59,485 nucleotides of DNA from Burkholderiales bacterium (GTDB lineage: Bacteria > Pseudomonadota > Gammaproteobacteria > Burkholderiales > SG8-39), in contig JAOAEA010000018.1 of assembly GCA_026417035.1 (NCBI GenBank), positions 1-59,485 on the forward strand. Direction: 5' to 3'. Made by a program: the position numbers and the translations under genes. The notes below the pieces were generated by a model. It saw nothing but the letters and a program-made list of their open reading frames with translations, made no database searches and was not told the origin of the DNA. Numbering within the stretch: position 1 is the first letter of the stretch; every line of letters begins with the position of its first letter. Positions 56,453 through 59,485 of this stretch are shown piece by piece.

Positions 56453-56767
56453 CTACTTGAGCGAAAGGACGTACTGGACCATCTTCGCGATGTCCGCGTC
56501 CGGCACCTGCGGGTTCGGGGGCATGGGCACCTGGCCCCACACGCCCGAGCCGCCCGCCTTCACCTTCTTCGCGAGGTTCGCCTCGGCGTCTTTCTGGCCG
56601 GCGTATTTCTTGGCGACTTCCTTGTAGGCGGGGCCGACGAGCTTCTTGTCGTTGGCGTGGCAGGCGGTGCAGCCGAATTTCTTCAGCAGATCCTCCGCGC
56701 TTTGGGCGGCGGCCGGGCCGGCAGCGAGGGTCGCGGCGAGCGCGAGGCCGAGGACGGCGAATTTCAT
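56453..56767 (-). CDS. Small class I cytochrome c (c551/c552-like)
   Basis: 104 residues. Signal peptide (about 1-22, ending AAAQ) and one haem site CTACH (about residue 33). The axial Met is probably in WGQVPMPPNPQVPD, as in c551-type proteins; VQYVLSLK is the typical C-terminal helix. It would shuttle electrons in the periplasm. It lies 41 bases downstream of the DUF255 gene on the same strand and has its own terminator. Confidence 0.93.
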   Translation of the reverse strand: MKFAVLGLALAATLAAGPAAAQSAEDLLKKFGCTACHANDKKLVGPAYKEVAKKYAGQKDAEANLAKKVKAGGSGVWGQVPMPPNPQVPDADIAKMVQYVLSLK

Positions 56768-56808
56768 GGGGACTCCTTGAACGGGTGGGCGAAAAACGGC
56801 CGCTAATC

Positions 56809-58884
56809 CTACTCGATCCGCCCCTGGTTTAGAAGCCTTTCCAGCTCGGCGGGCGAGGCGACCGGCGCGCTGCAAGTAACGCCCTCGCAGAGCCAGGCGT
56901 TGACCTGCCCGGGACGCACCGGTTTGTCGAGCGCCGGGGGCAGCCCCGCAGCGCCGGCCGGGATGGCGAGCGTCACGAGGTCGGGGCGGTAGGCCTGGTC
57001 GAGCGAGCGGCGCCACGCCGCGAGCTCGTGCTCCGGTCCGCGCAGGACCAGCACGCGCGGCGGGCTCAAGTATTCCTCGAGGGCCATGAGGAGCGTCGCG
57101 AACCCCCCCGGGTAGCGGCGCATGGCCGGATAGAAAGCGCCGATGGCCCGAGCCGCGGCCTCGAGATAACGCGGCTCCCCGACGAGGTGTCCGAGCCGCT
57201 GCAGCGCGAAGGCGGCGACCCCGTTGCCCGAGGGCGTCGCGTTGTCGTGCCCCGGCTTGGGGCGCTGGATCAGCCGCTCGTGGTCGTCGCTCGTGAAGTA
57301 AAAACCCCCTGCGGCGCGGTCCTCGAAGCGCGCGAGCAGCACCTCGGCGAGCTCGCGCGCCCAGTCGAGATCGTCCTGCCGGAACTCGGCCTGCATCGCC
57401 TCGAGGAGCGCGTCGAGGAGGAACGCGTAGTCGTCGAGATAGGCGTTGAGGTGGGCCCGGCCGTCCTTGTAAGTGGCGAAGAGCCGGCCACCTTTCCAGA
57501 GCGTGCCGCGCAGGAACGCGAGCGCGCGCCGCGCCGACTCGATCCAGTCGCGCCGGCCGAACGCCGTGCCGGCGCGCAGCATCCCGCGCGCCATCAGGGC
57601 GTTCCAGGAGGCGAGCACCTTCTCGTCCCGCCCCGGCCGGATCCGGCGCTCGCGCTCGGCGAAGAGCTTCGCGCGCGCGGAGGCAAGGCGCCGTGACGCC
57701 TCCTCGGGGGCGATGCCGAGCCCGGCCGCGACCTCGGCGAGCGGCTTCGCGACGTGCAGGTGCCAGTGCTCGCCCTCGAAGTTCGCCGCGCCGTCGAGCC
57801 CGAAGTGCGGCGCGGCGACGGCGTATTCGTCGCGGGTCAGCACACTCTGCACCCCGGCGCGCGTCCAGACGTAGAACTTCCCTTCCTCGCCCTCGGAGTC
57901 GGCGTCGAGCGACGAGTAGTAGCCGCCCTCGGGCGACTGCATCTCGCGCATCGCCCAGCCCGCGGTCTCCTCCGCGACGCGCGCGAAGAGCGCCTCGCGC
58001 GTCGCCCGCCAGGCGTCGGCGTAGAGCGCGAGGAGCGGCCCGTTGTCGTAGAGCATCTTCTCGAAGTGCGGGATGAGCCAGCGCTCGTCCACGCTGTAGC
58101 GGGCGAAGCCACCGCCGAGCTGGTCGTAGAGGCCGCCCTCGGCCATGCGCTCGAGCGTGAGCACGGCCATGCGGAGCGGCTCGGCGGTGCCCTCGCGCGC
58201 GTGCTCGCGCAGCAGGAGCTCGAGGTCGGTGGCGTGCGGGAATTTCGGCGCGCCGCCAAAGCCGCCGTGGACGTCGTCGAAGGCGCGCGCAAGGGCGGTG
58301 ACCGCGTCGGCGAGCGGCGCGCGCGAGAACGCCTCGCGCGGCGGCGCCTCCGCCGGACGCATGCGCGCCAGCGCCTCGCGCACCGCCTCGTTCTGCCGGG
58401 CGATGTCCGCGCGGCTCTCCCGGTACACCTCGGCGATGCGCCGCAGCAGATCGACGAAGCCGGGCCGGCCGTAGCGCGCCGTCTTGGGGAAGTAGGTGCC
58501 GACGAAGAACGGCATCTGGTCGGGCGTGAGGAATGCGGTGAGCGGCCATCCGCCCGCGCCCTGGTTGAAGAGCTGGTGCGCCGCCTGGTAGATCTGGTCG
58601 ACGTCGGGACGTTCCTCGCGGTCGACCTTCACGTTCACGAAGAGCTCGTTCATGACCCGCGCGACCGCAGGGTCTTCGAACGACTCGTGCGCCATGACGT
58701 GGCACCAGTGGCAGGCCGAGTAGCCGACCGAGAGGAGCACCGGCTTGTCCTGCTCGCGCGCGACGCGGAACGCCTCTTCGCCCCAGGGATACCAGTCCAC
58801 CGGGTTCGCGGCGTGCTGCTGCAGGTACGGGCTCGTTTCCGCGGCGAGCCGGTTGCGGTGCGTGGCGTCCTCGACGTGGCCCAT
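56809..58884 (-). CDS. DUF255 protein: thioredoxin-like domain plus alpha-barrel (YyaL/SSP411 family)
   Basis: 691 residues. The N-terminal thioredoxin-like domain (about 1-165) contains [15 protein letters not shown] and the CxxC motif in [17 protein letters not shown]. The rest is an alpha/alpha barrel related to sugar epimerases/glycosidases, with [20 protein letters not shown] and [13 protein letters not shown]. Function is unproven across the family, from bacteria to human SSP411. The start at 58884 ([11 protein letters not shown]) has GAGGAG seven bases upstream; the frame extends to 59046 but without support. The 58885-59085 region shows no gene. Confidence 0.9.
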   Translation of the reverse strand: MGHVEDATHRNRLAAETSPYLQQHAANPVDWYPWGEEAFRVAREQDKPVLLSVGYSACHWCHVMAHESFEDPAVARVMNELFVNVKVDREERPDVDQIYQAAHQLFNQGAGGWPLTAFLTPDQMPFFVGTYFPKTARYGRPGFVDLLRRIAEVYRESRADIARQNEAVREALARMRPAEAPPREAFSRAPLADAVTALARAFDDVHGGFGGAPKFPHATDLELLLREHAREGTAEPLRMAVLTLERMAEGGLYDQLGGGFARYSVDERWLIPHFEKMLYDNGPLLALYADAWRATREALFARVAEETAGWAMREMQSPEGGYYSSLDADSEGEEGKFYVWTRAGVQSVLTRDEYAVAAPHFGLDGAANFEGEHWHLHVAKPLAEVAAGLGIAPEEASRRLASARAKLFAERERRIRPGRDEKVLASWNALMARGMLRAGTAFGRRDWIESARRALAFLRGTLWKGGRLFATYKDGRAHLNAYLDDYAFLLDALLEAMQAEFRQDDLDWARELAEVLLARFEDRAAGGFYFTSDDHERLIQRPKPGHDNATPSGNGVAAFALQRLGHLVGEPRYLEAAARAIGAFYPAMRRYPGGFATLLMALEEYLSPPRVLVLRGPEHELAAWRRSLDQAYRPDLVTLAIPAGAAGLPPALDKPVRPGQVNAWLCEGVTCSAPVASPAELERLLNQGRIE

Positions 58885-59180
58885 CGTCGGCTCCTCGTGG
58901 GTCGGTTCGGCGTGAGAGCCGACTGGGGCGCGGAAGTTCGGCGGCCGGTGCCGGCACGGCGACTGTAGCGCATGCGCCGGGCGGGCGCCGGCGCGCTCGC
59001 CGCCCGCGTTGACGCGCGGGGGCCTTTTCGGCAGCATCCGGCGCACCGGTCGTCCGACCGCATTCTCCGCAAGGGTGTCCCGCCCATGAGCCTTCCCGCT
59101 GGTTCCGGCGCCGTCGGCGACCGCGGCGCGGCGCGCGCCCTGCGCCGCGATCCCCGCGCCGTGGAAGCGCCGGCGCGCTG

Positions 59181-59485
59181 ATGCTCGCCTTCGTCCTGCG
59201 CAGGCTCGGCCAGGCCGCCGTGGTGATGCTGGTGGTGGGGCTCATCGCCTCCTCGCTCTTTCGCTTCGTCGGCGACCCGGTGGTGTTCATGCTCGGGCAG
59301 GACGCGACACCGGAGGACCGCGCGCGCATGACCGAGATGCTCGGCCTCGACCGGCCCTTCTACGTGCAGTACCTCGACTACCTCGCGCGGGCGGTGCAGG
59401 GCGAGCTCGGGATGTCGCTGCGGCAGCTCAGGCCGGTGGCGACGCTGATGGTGGAACGGCTGCCGGCGACCCTCGAGCTCTCCTT
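59181..59485 (+). CDS. Oligopeptide/dipeptide-type ABC transporter permease, N-terminal part (cut by window edge)
   Basis: The first 101 codons of a DppB/OppB-like permease. Membrane helix at about 8-30 ([17 protein letters not shown]), then [19 protein letters not shown] and [15 protein letters not shown], the conserved N-terminal region of the family. The ATG shares one base with the stop of a 31-codon frame (59086-59181), a possible leader. It is divergent from the DUF255 gene. Ligand-binding and ATPase genes would lie beyond the window. Confidence 0.88.
   Translation, partial: MLAFVLRRLGQAAVVMLVVGLIASSLFRFVGDPVVFMLGQDATPEDRARMTEMLGLDRPFYVQYLDYLARAVQGELGMSLRQLRPVATLMVERLPATLELS

Overview
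The window reads as ordinary chromosome of a GC-rich (roughly 70% by eye) Gram-negative bacterium, most likely a betaproteobacterium. The evidence is gene content and order: a PBP1a gene divergent from pilMNOPQ followed by aroK-aroB and gltB-gltD, lptM-lysA, divergent cytochrome c4 and engB followed by hemB with a Mg-type metal site, dsbD-cutA, DUF4124 and DUF3108 proteins, and an MsrPQ system. No tRNA, rRNA, CRISPR array, transposase or phage gene was seen. Species-level assignment is not possible from the sequence alone.

Layout. 1-1640: glmU and the 5' end of glmS (UDP-GlcNAc synthesis). 1774-5184: a coupled phosphonate/phosphite-type ABC importer (phnD, phnC, two phnE genes) with no C-P lyase beside it. 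5282-5917: DUF4124 envelope protein. 6009-19172, all on the minus strand: pilMNOPQ, aroK-aroB, gltB, gltD. 19346-21649: PBP1a, divergent from pilM. 21699-27765: lptM, lysA, an RND efflux adaptor and pump, and a 50-residue basic protein coupled to the pump. 28207-34009, minus strand: cytochrome c4, a flavin disulfide reductase, a small lipoprotein, an ECF sigma factor with its anti-sigma factor, then msrP and msrQ; this looks like an envelope redox/oxidative-stress neighbourhood. 34084-36024: engB and hemB. 36050-43953: scattered metabolic genes (DUF3108, VOC, M20 amidohydrolase, acyl-CoA ligase coupled to an FMN 2-hydroxyacid dehydrogenase, quinone oxidoreductase). 43985-48178: a small membrane protein, a Crp-type regulator, dsbD, cutA and an epimerase-like enzyme. 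48310-49347: a fused ferredoxin/FNR reductase. 49378-56125: a branched-chain amino-acid importer (livK, H, M, G, F) whose gene string runs into a DUF59 Fe-S assembly factor and an NnrS-like membrane protein. 56453-58884: a small cytochrome c and a DUF255 thioredoxin-domain protein. 59181 to the end: the start of an oligopeptide-type ABC permease.

Operons are tight. Successive genes commonly overlap by 1 to 4 bases (ATGA, GTGA, TGATG), and GTG or TTG starts are frequent. Convincing sigma-70-like promoters lie upstream of gltB, pilM and livK. Hairpins followed by U-runs lie after gltD, cytochrome c4, livK and the small cytochrome c.

I found no clear wholly new system. The most interesting signals are three genes that look leaderless (a TAGAAT-like -10 box, six bases, then ATG), the ECF sigma/anti-sigma pair beside msrPQ, repeated short purine-rich intergenic repeats, unusual Lys/Ala-rich C-terminal tails on two solute-binding proteins and on PilO, a terminator-like hairpin inside the engB reading frame, and the DUF59 and NnrS-like genes attached to the liv operon.
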